The position numbers and the translations under genes were made by a program. Under the pieces are notes generated by a model that was not told the origin of the DNA, searched no databases, and was given only the letters and a program-made list of their open reading frames with translations. From NCBI GenBank assembly GCA_963835685.1, contig CAWIGI010000011.1:1-64000 (forward strand): a stretch of DNA of 64,000 nt. Reading direction: 5' to 3'. Shown here piece by piece: positions 34,189 to 43,096 of this stretch (position 1 is its first letter; every line of letters starts with the position of its first letter). This DNA comes from DATAGF01 sp963835685. GTDB lineage: Bacteria > Actinomycetota > Thermoleophilia > Miltoncostaeales > Miltoncostaeaceae.

Positions 34189-34218
34189 AACCTAGTGGCC
34201 GTACGCGCGGGATCACAA
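34189..34218 (-). promoter_or_regulatory. Putative promoter of the CAP-domain gene
   Basis: On the minus strand TTGTGA, 18 nt, TAGGTT, ending close to the start region. The surrounding 70 bp are less GC-rich than the rest of the window. Confidence 0.4.
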
Positions 34219-34281
34219 GACTGACTTGCGGTTTTCTCACAAAACGGAACCGCCAGTTCTTCCAGGAGCGCGCCCACCCCC

Positions 34282-35721
34282 TCACGTGTGGCGCTGGCCC
34301 CAGCGGCGCGCGAACCGCAGCGCCTGCTCCCTGGTGCGGACGGCGCCGACCACCTGCTCCTCGCGCAGCTGCTCGAGGAGCTCGGCGAGCCACGGCCCGG
34401 GCGGGCGGCCGAGGTCGGCGGCCGCCTCGTCGCCGGCCAGGAGCGGCTGGATCGGGCCGCGGTTGACCAGGTCGAAATGGACGTCCATCACCTCCCGCGC
34501 GAGCGTGAGGTGGCGGCGGACCGCCGACTCCGACGTCCGCGGGCCCCGCGTCGCCAGGCGGTCGGCGACCGACAGCAGAATGATCTCGACCTCCCAGGGC
34601 GCGGTGGCGCGCAGGTAGCGGTCGATCTGCCGCAGCGACAGCGGCGTGCGGTGCACCATGAACCCGAGGGGTAGATGCATGAGCGTGCAACGGACGACGA
34701 AATCGCGGAGCCTCGTCGAGGTCCGCAGCCGCCGCATCAGGCGGTCGGCCATCTCGGCGCCGAGGCGGTCGTGGCCCATGAAGGTCACGCGGCCCTCCGC
34801 GGTGACGGCTCGCGTGGCGGGCTTGGCCATGTCGTGGAGCAACGCGGGGAAGCCCAGCGCCTGGCCGCGGGTGAGGTCGTCGGCGAGCGGGGCGTCGAGC
34901 ACCTCGCGCACGCGCCCGGCGCGCGAGCGGAAGACCCGCCCCGGGTCGGCGACGAGGTCGGCGGTGTGCTCGACGACCTCGAGCGTGTGCCCCAGGACGT
35001 CCTCGTGGTGGTAGGGGCTCTGCTCGAGGCCGCGAGACTCCTCGAGCTCGGGCGCCAGCGCCCCGAGCACCGCGAGCTCGTCGAGCCGGCGGAACACCCG
35101 GTCGGGATGGCGCAGCCGCACGATCCGCCCGAGCTCGTCCGCGAGCCGTTCGCCGGGCGCGTCCCACAGCCGCGGCGCCGCCTCGCGCGCCCTGGCGACG
35201 GTTCCGGCGTCGATCGCGAACCCGAGCTCCTCGGCGAGGCGGGCCAGCCGCAGGAGGCGCACGGTGTCGTCGGAGAGGGCGGTGGGCCGCACGAGGCGGA
35301 GGCGCGCGTCCCGCAGGTCGTCGAGGCCGCCGTGGAGGTCGATGAGGCTCGCCTCGCCCGCGGCCGGCACCGCCAGGGCGTTCACGGTCAGGTCGCGGCG
35401 CCCGAGGTCCTCCTGCAGCGTGGCGCCCTGCAGGGGCGTCAGGTTGACGGCGAACGGGAGCCGGCCTCCCTGGACGCGCCAGGCGCCGAACGCGCGGGAG
35501 AGGCGGAAGCGGGTCGCGCCGGCCGCGCGGGCGAGCGCGGAGGCGGCGGCGGCCGCGTCTCCCTCCACCGCGACGTCGAGATCGGCGAACGGCCGCCCCA
35601 GCAGCGCGTCGCGAACCCCTCCCCCGACGGCCCACGCCCCCGCCTCCCGCGCGACGAGCGGCGCCAGCGGCGCGACGACCGCGCGCAGCGCCTCGTCGGG
35701 CTGCCGCAGCGCGGCGCTCAC
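34282..35721 (-). CDS. cca: CCA-adding tRNA nucleotidyltransferase / poly(A) polymerase family with HD domain
   Basis: A 479-residue class II nucleotidyltransferase. The head domain has AVGGGVRDALLGRPFADLDV (GG and DxD metal site), DLGRRDLTVNALAV, then the neck LSDDTVRLLRLARLAEELGF, followed by an HD domain with FPALLHDMAKPATRA. CCA addition to tRNA 3' ends is the usual role in actinobacteria; a poly(A) polymerase role cannot be excluded by eye. GTG 35721 overlaps the alr stop as GTGA, giving the coupled order nnr-alr-cca. Confidence 0.9.
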   Translation of the reverse strand: MSAALRQPDEALRAVVAPLAPLVAREAGAWAVGGGVRDALLGRPFADLDVAVEGDAAAAASALARAAGATRFRLSRAFGAWRVQGGRLPFAVNLTPLQGATLQEDLGRRDLTVNALAVPAAGEASLIDLHGGLDDLRDARLRLVRPTALSDDTVRLLRLARLAEELGFAIDAGTVARAREAAPRLWDAPGERLADELGRIVRLRHPDRVFRRLDELAVLGALAPELEESRGLEQSPYHHEDVLGHTLEVVEHTADLVADPGRVFRSRAGRVREVLDAPLADDLTRGQALGFPALLHDMAKPATRAVTAEGRVTFMGHDRLGAEMADRLMRRLRTSTRLRDFVVRCTLMHLPLGFMVHRTPLSLRQIDRYLRATAPWEVEIILLSVADRLATRGPRTSESAVRRHLTLAREVMDVHFDLVNRGPIQPLLAGDEAAADLGRPPGPWLAELLEQLREEQVVGAVRTREQALRFARRWGQRHT

Positions 35722-36836
35722 CCCACGTAGACCCGCGGGATGCGGCTGCCGACCGCGCAGGTCACCTCGTAGTTGATCGACCCGCGCGCCACGGCGAGCT
35801 CCTCCGCCGAGACCCGCTCGGCGCCCTGGGCCCCGAGCAGGACGACCTCGTCGCCCACCGTCTCCTGCGCCCCCGGACCGAGATCCACGGTGATCTGGTC
35901 CATCGAGACGGCGCCGATCACCCGCGCCCGCCGCTCCCGCACCAGGACGTCGGCGCGCCCCGACAGCGAGCGCGCGTAGCCGTCGGCGTAGCCCACGGGC
36001 ACGACCCCGACCCGGGTGCCGCGCAGCGCCCGCCAGAGGCGCCCGTAGCCCACGCTCTCGCGCGACCGCACCGTGCGGATCGACGCCAGGTGGGAGACGA
36101 GCGACATCGCGGGCCGCAGGTCGTGGTCGGCCGGGTCGCCGCCGAAGGGCGAGCAGCCGTAGAGGGCGATGCCGCAGCGCACCATGTCGAAGGCCGACCC
36201 CGGGTCGCGCAGGATCGCGGCCGAGTTGGCCGCGTGCAGCGCCGCGCCGGGAAAGCGCGCCCGCAGCTCGGCGGCGGCCGCCCGGAAGCGGACCAGCTGC
36301 TCGGCCATGAAGGGCGCGTTCTCGCCCGCGATCTCGTCGGCGGTCGCGAAGTGGGTCATGAGGCCGACCACGTCCACGTCGGCCTCGGCGGCCGACTCGG
36401 CGAGCGCGGCGACGCCCTCCGGCCGCGCGCCCAGGCGGCCCATCCCGGTGTCGAGCTTCAGGTGGACCCGGGCCCGCGAGCCGCGCCTGGCGAAGGCCGC
36501 CGCCGCCCGCTCGACCGACTCCGGCGTCCACGCGACCACCTCGGCCCGGGCCTCGGCCGCGGCGTCCCACTCGTCCCCCGCGAGCGGGCCCATCAGGAGG
36601 ATCGGCGCGTCCACACCGGAGGCCCGCAGCTCGGCCGCCTCGGCGGACGCGGCGACGGCCAGCGACGACGCGCCGCCCTCGAGCGCAGCTCGCGCGACCG
36701 CCACCGCCCCGTGGCCGTAGCCGTCGGCCTTCACCACCGCCATCAGGCGCGCCCCGCCGGCCGCCCGCGCGAGGACGGCGGCGTTGTGGCGGATCGCCCC
36801 GAGATCGACGCGCGCGAACGCGCGGGCCACGCTCAC
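35718..36836 (-). CDS. alr: Alanine racemase
   Basis: A 372-residue PLP enzyme making D-alanine for peptidoglycan. Start RAFARVDLGAIRHNAAVLAR; Lys36 in LMAVVKADGYGHGAVAVA binds PLP; MRLKxxx-like VHLKLDTGMGRLG; the catalytic Tyr region SVGYGRLW and VPVGYADGYARSLS; C-terminal MDQITVDLG. Its start overlaps the nnr stop by 4 nt. Confidence 0.97.
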   Translation of the reverse strand: MSVARAFARVDLGAIRHNAAVLARAAGGARLMAVVKADGYGHGAVAVARAALEGGASSLAVAASAEAAELRASGVDAPILLMGPLAGDEWDAAAEARAEVVAWTPESVERAAAAFARRGSRARVHLKLDTGMGRLGARPEGVAALAESAAEADVDVVGLMTHFATADEIAGENAPFMAEQLVRFRAAAAELRARFPGAALHAANSAAILRDPGSAFDMVRCGIALYGCSPFGGDPADHDLRPAMSLVSHLASIRTVRSRESVGYGRLWRALRGTRVGVVPVGYADGYARSLSGRADVLVRERRARVIGAVSMDQITVDLGPGAQETVGDEVVLLGAQGAERVSAEELAVARGSINYEVTCAVGSRIPRVYVG

Positions 36837-38371
36837 CCGGCGGGGGGCCGGACCGCCTCCGGCAGGGCCTCCAGGACGTCGGACGCGATCGTGCCGTCGC
36901 CGCGGCCGGCGAGCTCGCCCGCCCGGGCGTGGACGGCGACCGCCGCGGCGGCGGCGGCGAAGGGCTCGATCCCCTTGGCCAGGAAGGCGGCGACGGCGCC
37001 GGTGAGCACGTCACCGGTGCCGGCGGTCGCCAGGGCCGGGCTGCCGCCGGCGTTGACCGCCACGCGGCCGTCGGGCGCGGCGACGATCGTGCCGGCGCCC
37101 TTCAGCACGGCGATCGCGCGCGAGCGCTCCGCCAGGTCGAGCGCGGCCTCGAGGCGCCCGGCCTCGACCTCCTCACGCGACCGGCCGAGCAGGCGGGCGG
37201 CCTCGCCGGCGTGCGGGGTGAGGACCGTCGCGGCGGCGCGGGCGCCGGCCGTCTCGGGCTCGTCGTGCAGGTGCCAGAGCCCGTCGGCGTCGACGACCGC
37301 CGGCAGCTCCACCCGGCGCAGGATGCCCGCCACGGCCGCGGTGGTGGCCTCCGCCCGGCCCAGGCCCGGCCCGACGGCGAGGGCCGAGACGCGGCGCGCC
37401 TGCTCGACCACCGCGTCAACCGACGCCGGGGCGAAGTGGCCGTCGTCGTCGGGGATCGGGGCCGTCATGACCTCGACCAGGTGGGCGGCGACCGCCGGCT
37501 GGACCGTCGCCGGCGTGGCGACCACGACCAGCCCGGCACCGGCGCGGAGCGCCGAGCGCGACGCGAGGCTCGCCGCGCCCGTCAGCCCGGGCGACCCCGC
37601 GACCACGAGCACGGCCCCGGCGGCGTACTTGTCGCCCGCGGCCGCCTTGGGGGGGATCGCCGCGACCGCGCCGTCGCCGATCAGCCAGGCGGCCGCCGGG
37701 ACCGCCACGGCGGACGGGATCCCGATGTCGGCGACGACCACCCGCCCGGCGTGGGCGGCGCCCGGCTGCACGCGCAGGCCCACCAGGTCGCCGTGGTAGG
37801 TGACCGTGAGGACGGCGCGCACCGCGGCGCCGGGCACGCGCCCGCTGTCGGCCTCGACCCCGGAGGGCACGTCGACGGCCACCACCGGCGCGCCGGAGCC
37901 GGCCATCCACTCCACCGCCGCGGCGGCGTCCCCGCGCGGGGCGCCCTGCGCGCCGATGCCCAGCAGGGCGTCGACGACGACCCGCCCCCCCGCCGGCTCG
38001 GCGCGGAACGGCGCGACCTCGATGCCCATGCCGGCCGCGATCGCGGCCATCGACGCGGCGTCGGGCGTCGCCGGCGGCCCCGCGGGGGCCATGACCTCCA
38101 CGCCCCAACCCGCCTCGGCCAGGTGGCGGGCGACGACCATCCCGTCGCCGCCGTTGTTGCCCGGCCCGACGACGACGCGGGCGGCGCCGGCGCCCGGGAA
38201 CCCGGCGAGCACGGCCTCGGCGGTCGCCAGCCCCGCGCGCTCCATGAGCAGGATCGAGGGCATGCCGTGATCCTCGGTCGCCCGCCGGTCGGCCTCGCGC
38301 AGGCCGGCGGCGTCGAACAGCGGCGTGCACCCGGGGAGCGGCGCGGGGGTCGAGGATCGGGCGGTCGGCAC
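36833..38371 (-). CDS. nnr: Bifunctional NAD(P)H-hydrate epimerase / ADP-dependent dehydratase
   Basis: A 512-residue repair enzyme for hydrated NAD(P)H. The N-terminal YjeF_N half has VVVGPGNNGGDGMVVARHLA, DALLGIGAQG and VAVDVPSGVEADSG. The C-terminal kinase-like half has GDKYAAGAVLVVAGSPGLTG, LTPHAGEAARLLG and the catalytic block NAGGSPALATAGTGDVLTGA. The alr-nnr neighbourhood is common in actinobacteria. GTG 38371 is the probable start, with only about 45 nt between it and the XRE operator region. Confidence 0.95.
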   Translation of the reverse strand: MPTARSSTPAPLPGCTPLFDAAGLREADRRATEDHGMPSILLMERAGLATAEAVLAGFPGAGAARVVVGPGNNGGDGMVVARHLAEAGWGVEVMAPAGPPATPDAASMAAIAAGMGIEVAPFRAEPAGGRVVVDALLGIGAQGAPRGDAAAAVEWMAGSGAPVVAVDVPSGVEADSGRVPGAAVRAVLTVTYHGDLVGLRVQPGAAHAGRVVVADIGIPSAVAVPAAAWLIGDGAVAAIPPKAAAGDKYAAGAVLVVAGSPGLTGAASLASRSALRAGAGLVVVATPATVQPAVAAHLVEVMTAPIPDDDGHFAPASVDAVVEQARRVSALAVGPGLGRAEATTAAVAGILRRVELPAVVDADGLWHLHDEPETAGARAAATVLTPHAGEAARLLGRSREEVEAGRLEAALDLAERSRAIAVLKGAGTIVAAPDGRVAVNAGGSPALATAGTGDVLTGAVAAFLAKGIEPFAAAAAAVAVHARAGELAGRGDGTIASDVLEALPEAVRPPAG

Positions 38372-38415
38372 GGCGCCCCATCCTGGCAGACGCGCCCCGA
38401 CGGCCGAGGACCCGA

Positions 38416-38433
38416 TGTCAAGCGTGCTTGACA
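38416..38433. promoter_or_regulatory. Perfect palindromic operator 1 of the XRE gene
   Basis: TGTCAAGC-GT-GCTTGACA is a perfect 18-bp palindrome whose right half contains the -35 hexamer TTGACA. It is 27 nt, centre to centre, from operator 2. Confidence 0.7.
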
Positions 38434-38456
38434 GAGCGATGGTGTCAAGCTAACTT
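38428..38456 (+). promoter_or_regulatory. Promoter of the XRE regulator gene, probably leaderless
   Basis: Consensus TTGACA (38428-38433), 17 nt, TAACTT (38451-38456), then 6 nt to ATG 38463. The expected transcription start falls on or beside the ATG, so the mRNA should be leaderless; no ribosome site is present. Confidence 0.7.
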
Positions 38457-38460
38457 GACT
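38443..38460. promoter_or_regulatory. Operator 2 of the XRE gene
   Basis: TGTCAAGCTAACTTGACT repeats the half-sites of operator 1 (TGTCAAG and CTTGACw) and covers the -10 box. Binding here would block the promoter directly. Confidence 0.65.
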
Positions 38461-38462
38461 TC

Positions 38463-38663
38463 ATGAAGAACGCGGTGCGCCGCCTGAGGGTGGACAAGGG
38501 GCTCACGCAGGGCGAGCTGGGCGAGGCGATGACCGTCTCGCGCCAGACGATCAACGCGATCGAGACCGAGCGCTACACCCCCTCCCTCCCTCTGGCGCTC
38601 GCGCTGGCGCGCTTCTTCGGCACCACCGTGGAGGAGATGTTCGATGATCGAGAGAATGGGTGA
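38463..38663 (+). CDS. Small XRE-family regulator
   Basis: A 66-residue single-domain helix-turn-helix protein: VRRLRVDKGLTQGELGEAMT, VSRQTINAIETERYTPSLPL, ending ALARFFGTTVEEMFDDREN. This is the compact Cro/CI-like YozG type that often pairs with a small membrane protein of the DUF2178 kind, as here. Two near-identical palindromes at its promoter point to autorepression. The next gene begins 20 nt inside its end. Confidence 0.92.
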   Translation: MKNAVRRLRVDKGLTQGELGEAMTVSRQTINAIETERYTPSLPLALALARFFGTTVEEMFDDRENG

Positions 38664-39045
38664 CCGGATGAGCGGTCAGACATGGGCGGTCCCCCTGAGC
38701 GGCATCGCGCTCGGCGCGATCCTGCTCGGCGCCGAGGCCGCGGACGGCGACTGGGTCGCCGGGCTCGTGTGGTTCGCGCTGCTGGCCGTCCCGGCCGCCC
38801 TCCTGCTGCTCGGCGGGCGCTTCGAGGCGGTCCGCCAGGCCCGCGGCGAGGGCGGCGACGAGCGCGAGGTGATGATCGACCAGCGCGCGATGGCCTTCGC
38901 CGGGATCGTGCTGGTGGTGGCGCTGACCGGGGCCGTGCTCGTCGAGCTGGTGCAGGGCGACAACCCTCTCCCCTACGTCCCCATCCTGGCCGTGGGCGGG
39001 GCGGCATACGTCGCCGCCTGGGCCTGGCTGCGCTGGCGCTCCTAG
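38644..39045 (+). CDS. Membrane protein paired with the XRE regulator
   Basis: A 133-residue protein with four membrane helices in two hairpins (LSGIALGAILLGAEA, GLVWFALLAVPAALLLLGG, AFAGIVLVVALTGAVLVEL, YVPILAVGGAAYVAAWAWL) and a charged loop with GGDEREVMIDQRAM, a layout seen in DUF2178-type proteins. ATG 38644 has AGGAG 8 nt upstream; ATG 38656 and 38668 are alternatives. Its stop is shared with acpS in CTAG. The loop may sense envelope or temperature state, but that is a guess. Confidence 0.75.
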   Translation: MIERMGDRMSGQTWAVPLSGIALGAILLGAEAADGDWVAGLVWFALLAVPAALLLLGGRFEAVRQARGEGGDEREVMIDQRAMAFAGIVLVVALTGAVLVELVQGDNPLPYVPILAVGGAAYVAAWAWLRWRS

Positions 39046-39416
39046 CCCTCGGGGGACTCGGCCACGGCGAAGGCCACGGCCGAGTCCCGCCCGTGCGTGA
39101 GCGAGACGTGGACGCGGTCCACGCCGAGCTGCTCCGCGCGGGCCGCGTAGCGGCCGTGGAGCGCGATCGTGGGCGCCCCGCGCCCTCGGACGACCTCGAC
39201 CTCCCGCCAGCGCGTCATTCCGATGCCGAGGGCCTTGCCGACGGCCTCCTTCGCGGCGAAGCGCGCCGCGAAGTGCTGGGGCGGGAAGCGCCGGGACAGG
39301 CAGTACGCGGCCTCCGCGGGCGTGAAGCAGCGCTCCGCCAGGCGCGGGCGCCGCTCGAGGGCCGCCGCGAAGCGGTCGATCTCGACGACGTCGACCCCGA
39401 CGCCGGCGATCGGCAT
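39042..39416 (-). CDS. acpS: Holo-[acyl-carrier-protein] synthase
   Basis: A 124-residue enzyme that attaches 4'-phosphopantetheine to acyl carrier protein. GVGVDVVEIDRFAAALER (Mg-binding Asp), CFTPAEAAYC, FAARFAAKEAVGKALGIGM (Glu, Lys) and VHVSLTHGRDSAVAFAV are all in place. ATG 39416 lies 8 nt after the glmS stop, so both are probably co-transcribed. Confidence 0.96.
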   Translation of the reverse strand: MPIAGVGVDVVEIDRFAAALERRPRLAERCFTPAEAAYCLSRRFPPQHFAARFAAKEAVGKALGIGMTRWREVEVVRGRGAPTIALHGRYAARAEQLGVDRVHVSLTHGRDSAVAFAVAESPEG

Positions 39417-39424
39417 GTCAGCCT

Positions 39425-41266
39425 CTACTCGACGGTGACGGTCTTGGCGAGGTTGCGCGGCTGGTCAACGTTCAGGCCCTTGGCGCGGGCGATCCCGTAG
39501 GCGAAGAGCTGGAGCGGCACGACGGCGGCGATCGGCGACAGCAGGGCCGGCGTTCGCGGCGCCCAGAGCACGTCGTCGGCGTGACGCTCGATCTCCTCGT
39601 TGCCCTCGGTGGCGACGGCGATCACGCGGGCGCCGCGCGCGCGGACCTCCTGGATGTTCGAGACGACCTTGTCGAAGACGTGGCCGTCGGTGGCCACCAC
39701 GACGACCGGCGAGCCCTCCTCGAGCAGGGCGATCGGACCGTGCTTCATCTCCCCCGCCGGATAGGCCTCGGTGGGGATGTAGCTGATCTCCTTCAGCTTC
39801 AGCGCGCCCTCGAAGCAGACCGGCACCCCGACGTGGCGGCCGAGGTACAGGAAGAAGGGCCGCTCCGCGTAGCGGGCGGCGGCCTCCATCACCCGCTCCG
39901 GCGCCGGCGATGACAGGTAGGCCTCGAGCGCGTCGGGGATGCGGCGCAGCTCGTCGGCGAGGTCGAGCGCCCCGGCTGCCGTCAGCGCCCACTTGAGGCG
40001 CCCGAGCTTCACCGCCAGCAGCGAGAGCGCCATCACCTGCGCGGTGTGGGTCTTGGTCGCCGCGACGCCGATCTCGAGCCCCGCCCGCGTGTAGAGGACG
40101 CCGTCGGCGTCCCGCGTCGCCTGGGAGCCCATGATGTTCGTGACCGCCACCACGTGGGCCCCGCGCTCGCGCGCGACCCGCATGGCGGCGAGCGTGTCGG
40201 CGGTCTCGCCGCTCTGGGTGATCCCGAGGACGAGGTCGCCCGGGCCGGCCAGGCACGTGCGGTACCGGTACTCGGAGGCGACCTCGACGTGCACGGGCAC
40301 CCGCGCCCAGTCCTCGATCAGGTACCGGCCGACCAGCCCGGCGTGGTACGAGGTGCCGCAGGCGACCACGTGGATCCGCTCGACCCGCGCCAGCGCCGCG
40401 TCGTCGAGGCCCAGACCCTCGAGCTCCACCGCGCCGTCCGGCCGGAGGCGGTCGCCGATCGTGTCCCAGAGCGCCGACGGCTGCTCGTGGATCTCCTTGA
40501 GCATGAACGACTCGTAGCCGCCCTTCTCGGCGGCGTCCTCGTCCCAGTCGACCCTGCTCGGCGCACGCGCGGGCTGGCGCTCGTCGCCGCGCCAGATCGC
40601 GTGCTCGCCGGCGTCCAGCGCCACCACCTCGTCGTCCTCGATCAGCACCACGTCGCGGGTCTCGCGCAGGAAGGCCGGGATGGCCGAGGCGACGAAGCGC
40701 TCGCCCTCGCCGACGCCGATGACGAGCGGGCATTCGCGGCGCGCCGCGACGAGGGTCCCGGGCTCGGCGACGTGCGCCGCGACGAACGCGAAGTGGCCGC
40801 CCAGGCGCGGCAGCACGGCCCGCACGGCCGCGGCCAGGTCGCCGTCGTAGGCGCGCATGATGAGCTGCGGGACGACCTCGGTGTCGGTCTCGGAGGCGAA
40901 GACCACGCCGGCGTTCTGCAGCTCGGAGCGCAGCTCCATGTAGTTCTCGATGATGCCGTTCATCACGACGAGCACCGACCCGTCGGCGCTCGCGTGAGGG
41001 TGGGCGTTGGCCGTGGTCACGCGACCGTGGGTCGCCCAGCGCGTGTGGCCGAGGCCGGCGGTCGCGCCGTTGCCGTTGCCCTCGCCCGCCGCGGCGCGCA
41101 GCTCGGCGAGGTTGCCGACGGCCCGCACCGCCTCGGCGATGCCCTCGTGACCGTCGAGCAGCGCGAAACCGGCCGAGTCGTAGCCGCGGTACTCCAGGCG
41201 CTCCAGGCCGGTGAGGATGAGCTCACGGCACGGGCGCCCGCCGACGTAACCGATGATCCCGCACAT
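39425..41266 (-). CDS. glmS: Glutamine--fructose-6-phosphate aminotransferase
   Basis: A 613-residue enzyme making glucosamine 6-phosphate for cell-wall synthesis. The mature N-terminus CGIIGYVGG follows Met1, so Cys2 is the glutaminase nucleophile; GLGHTRWATHG follows. Two SIS domains carry ACGTSYHAGLVGRY, ITQSGETADTLAAM and the C-terminal NLAKTVTVE. ATG 41266 is fixed by AAAGGAGG upstream and by Cys2; a longer in-frame start at 41326 is wrong. A TAGTCT -10 box (41290-41295, minus strand) overlaps the glmM stop codon. Confidence 0.97.
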   Translation of the reverse strand: MCGIIGYVGGRPCRELILTGLERLEYRGYDSAGFALLDGHEGIAEAVRAVGNLAELRAAAGEGNGNGATAGLGHTRWATHGRVTTANAHPHASADGSVLVVMNGIIENYMELRSELQNAGVVFASETDTEVVPQLIMRAYDGDLAAAVRAVLPRLGGHFAFVAAHVAEPGTLVAARRECPLVIGVGEGERFVASAIPAFLRETRDVVLIEDDEVVALDAGEHAIWRGDERQPARAPSRVDWDEDAAEKGGYESFMLKEIHEQPSALWDTIGDRLRPDGAVELEGLGLDDAALARVERIHVVACGTSYHAGLVGRYLIEDWARVPVHVEVASEYRYRTCLAGPGDLVLGITQSGETADTLAAMRVARERGAHVVAVTNIMGSQATRDADGVLYTRAGLEIGVAATKTHTAQVMALSLLAVKLGRLKWALTAAGALDLADELRRIPDALEAYLSSPAPERVMEAAARYAERPFFLYLGRHVGVPVCFEGALKLKEISYIPTEAYPAGEMKHGPIALLEEGSPVVVVATDGHVFDKVVSNIQEVRARGARVIAVATEGNEEIERHADDVLWAPRTPALLSPIAAVVPLQLFAYGIARAKGLNVDQPRNLAKTVTVE

Positions 41267-41292
41267 GTCCGGCCTCCTTTCCCCGACCGAGA

Positions 41293-42666
41293 CTACGCCG
41301 GTGCGTCGGCCGGCGAGGCCCGCCATCCGTTCAGTTCGCGCGCGGCGACCTCAGCGATGGTCGTGCACCACATGTCGCATTCATCGGCAGTGGGGGCCTC
41401 GACCATTACCCTCACGAGCGGCTCGGTGCCGGAGGCCCGCACCACCACCCGCCCGTCCTCGCCGAGGGCCTGCTCGCATTCGCGCACGGCCGCCCAGAGG
41501 GCGGCGGCGTCCGGGAGGTCGTCCTTGCGCTCGACTAGCACGTTGACGAGCCGCTGCGGCAGGCGCTGCATGACGCCGCCCGCCTCGGCCAGCGTCTGCC
41601 CGCGCGCGGCGATGGCGTCGAGGAGGTGCAGGGCGGCGGCCAGGCCGTCGCCGGACGGCCCGTGGAGCAGGTTGATCACGTGCCCGCTCTGCTCTCCCCC
41701 CAGCACGTACCCTCCCCGGCGCATCTCCTCGAGCACGTAGCGGTCGCCGACGTCGGTCCAGCGCACCTCGATGCCCTCGCCGGCCATGGTCCGGCGGAAG
41801 CCCAGGTTGGTCATCGTCGTGACCACGACGGCGTCACCAGCCAGGTCGCCGCGCCGGCGCAGGTCGAGGGCGAGGAGGGCCAGGATCTGGTCGCCGTCCA
41901 CCGGGACCCCGTCCCCGCCCACGGCGAGCACCCGGTCGCCGTCGCCGTCGAAGGCCAGCCCGGCGTCGGCGCCGGCCGACGTCACCGAGGACGCCAGCAG
42001 CGCGAGGTCGGTGGACCCGCAGCCGTCGTTGATGTTGACCCCGTCCGGCTCCACCCCGATCGCCGTGACGCGTGCGCCGAGGCGCTCGAGCACCTCGGGG
42101 GCGGTCACCGCCGTCGCCCCGTGGGCGCAGTCGACGACGATCGACAGGCCGCTCAGGTCGACCGGCCTGCGCTCCATGAGCGACTCGACGTACCGCGCCC
42201 GGCCCTCCTCGACGGGCGCGATGGCGCCCAGGCGCGCTCCCTCGGGCCGCGCTCCCGGCGCCCCGGCCTCGCCGAGCGCCGCCTCCACCGCCGCCTCCTC
42301 GGCGTCCGCCAGCTTGAAGCCGTCTGGGCCGAAGAGCTTGATGCCGTTGTCGGGGAACGGGTTGTGGGAGGCGCTGATGACCGCGCCCGCGGCGGCGTCG
42401 GACGCGGCCACGAGCTCGGCGACGGCGGGGGTCGGCAGCACTCCGAGGAGCCCGACGTCGACGCCGGCGCCGGCGAGCCCGGCCGCCAGCGCGCCCTCGA
42501 GCATCGGGCCGCTGCGGCGGGTGTCGCGCCCGATCAGCACGCGCGACCCGCCGGGGAGGCGGCCCCCGAGGGCCCGCCCGATCGCGAGGGCGAGCTCGGG
42601 CGTCAGGTCGCGGTTCGCCACCCCGCGGACCCCGTCGGTCCCGAACAACCGCCGTGACAGGGGCAC
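41293..42666 (-). CDS. glmM: Phosphoglucosamine mutase
   Basis: A 457-residue phosphohexomutase following GlmS in UDP-GlcNAc synthesis. Start RRLFGTDGVRGVANRDLTPE; phosphoserine Ser100 in GAVISASHNPFPDNG; Mg loop DGDGDRVLAV; sugar loop GGEQSGHVI; phosphate loop VVRASGTEPLVRVMVEA. GTG 42666 is the start. It lies just downstream of rpsI in the same direction. Confidence 0.96.
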   Translation of the reverse strand: MPLSRRLFGTDGVRGVANRDLTPELALAIGRALGGRLPGGSRVLIGRDTRRSGPMLEGALAAGLAGAGVDVGLLGVLPTPAVAELVAASDAAAGAVISASHNPFPDNGIKLFGPDGFKLADAEEAAVEAALGEAGAPGARPEGARLGAIAPVEEGRARYVESLMERRPVDLSGLSIVVDCAHGATAVTAPEVLERLGARVTAIGVEPDGVNINDGCGSTDLALLASSVTSAGADAGLAFDGDGDRVLAVGGDGVPVDGDQILALLALDLRRRGDLAGDAVVVTTMTNLGFRRTMAGEGIEVRWTDVGDRYVLEEMRRGGYVLGGEQSGHVINLLHGPSGDGLAAALHLLDAIAARGQTLAEAGGVMQRLPQRLVNVLVERKDDLPDAAALWAAVRECEQALGEDGRVVVRASGTEPLVRVMVEAPTADECDMWCTTIAEVAARELNGWRASPADAPA

Positions 42667-42691
42667 GGGAGCCTGCGGGGCCGTGGCCGGT

Positions 42692-43096
42692 CTACCTCTT
42701 CGAGAACTGCGGCCGCTTGCGCGCGCCCTTGAGGCCGGCCTTCTTGCGCTCCTTGATGCGGGCGTCCCGGGTGAGGAAGCCCTCCCGCTTGAGCTCGGTG
42801 CGCAGGGCCTCGTCGGCGACGGTCAGCGCGCGGGCGATGCCGTGGCGGAGCGCGCCCGCCTGCCCCGAGATCCCTCCCCCGTGCAGGATGGCCGTGACGT
42901 CGAAGCGGCCCTCGGTGCCGGTGGCCGTGAGCGGCATCCTGGCCTGGGTCACGAGCACGGGGCGCCCGAAGAACTCCTCGATCGGCCGCCCGTTGCAGGT
43001 GATCGTGCCGGTCCCGGGCGTCAGGGTCACGCGGGCGACGGAGGTCTTGCGCTTGCCGGTGGCCCGGTAGCGGGCGGCCGTGACGTCGGTGCTCAC
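42692..43096 (-). CDS. rpsI: Ribosomal protein S9 (uS9)
   Basis: A 134-residue protein. YRATGKRKTSVARVTLTPGT at the start, GGGISGQAGALRHGIARAL in the middle, and the invariant basic C-terminus GLKGARKRPQFSKR that reaches the P-site tRNA. GTG 43096 overlaps the rplM stop by 4 nt (GTGA), the standard rplM-rpsI pair. Confidence 0.98.
   Translation of the reverse strand: MSTDVTAARYRATGKRKTSVARVTLTPGTGTITCNGRPIEEFFGRPVLVTQARMPLTATGTEGRFDVTAILHGGGISGQAGALRHGIARALTVADEALRTELKREGFLTRDARIKERKKAGLKGARKRPQFSKR

Noticed and set aside
26257..41326. Upstream extension of glmS to 41326
   Set aside because: GlmS needs Cys at position 2 after Met removal, and AAAGGAGG precedes ATG 41266; the extra 20 codons overlap glmM and lack conservation-like sequence.
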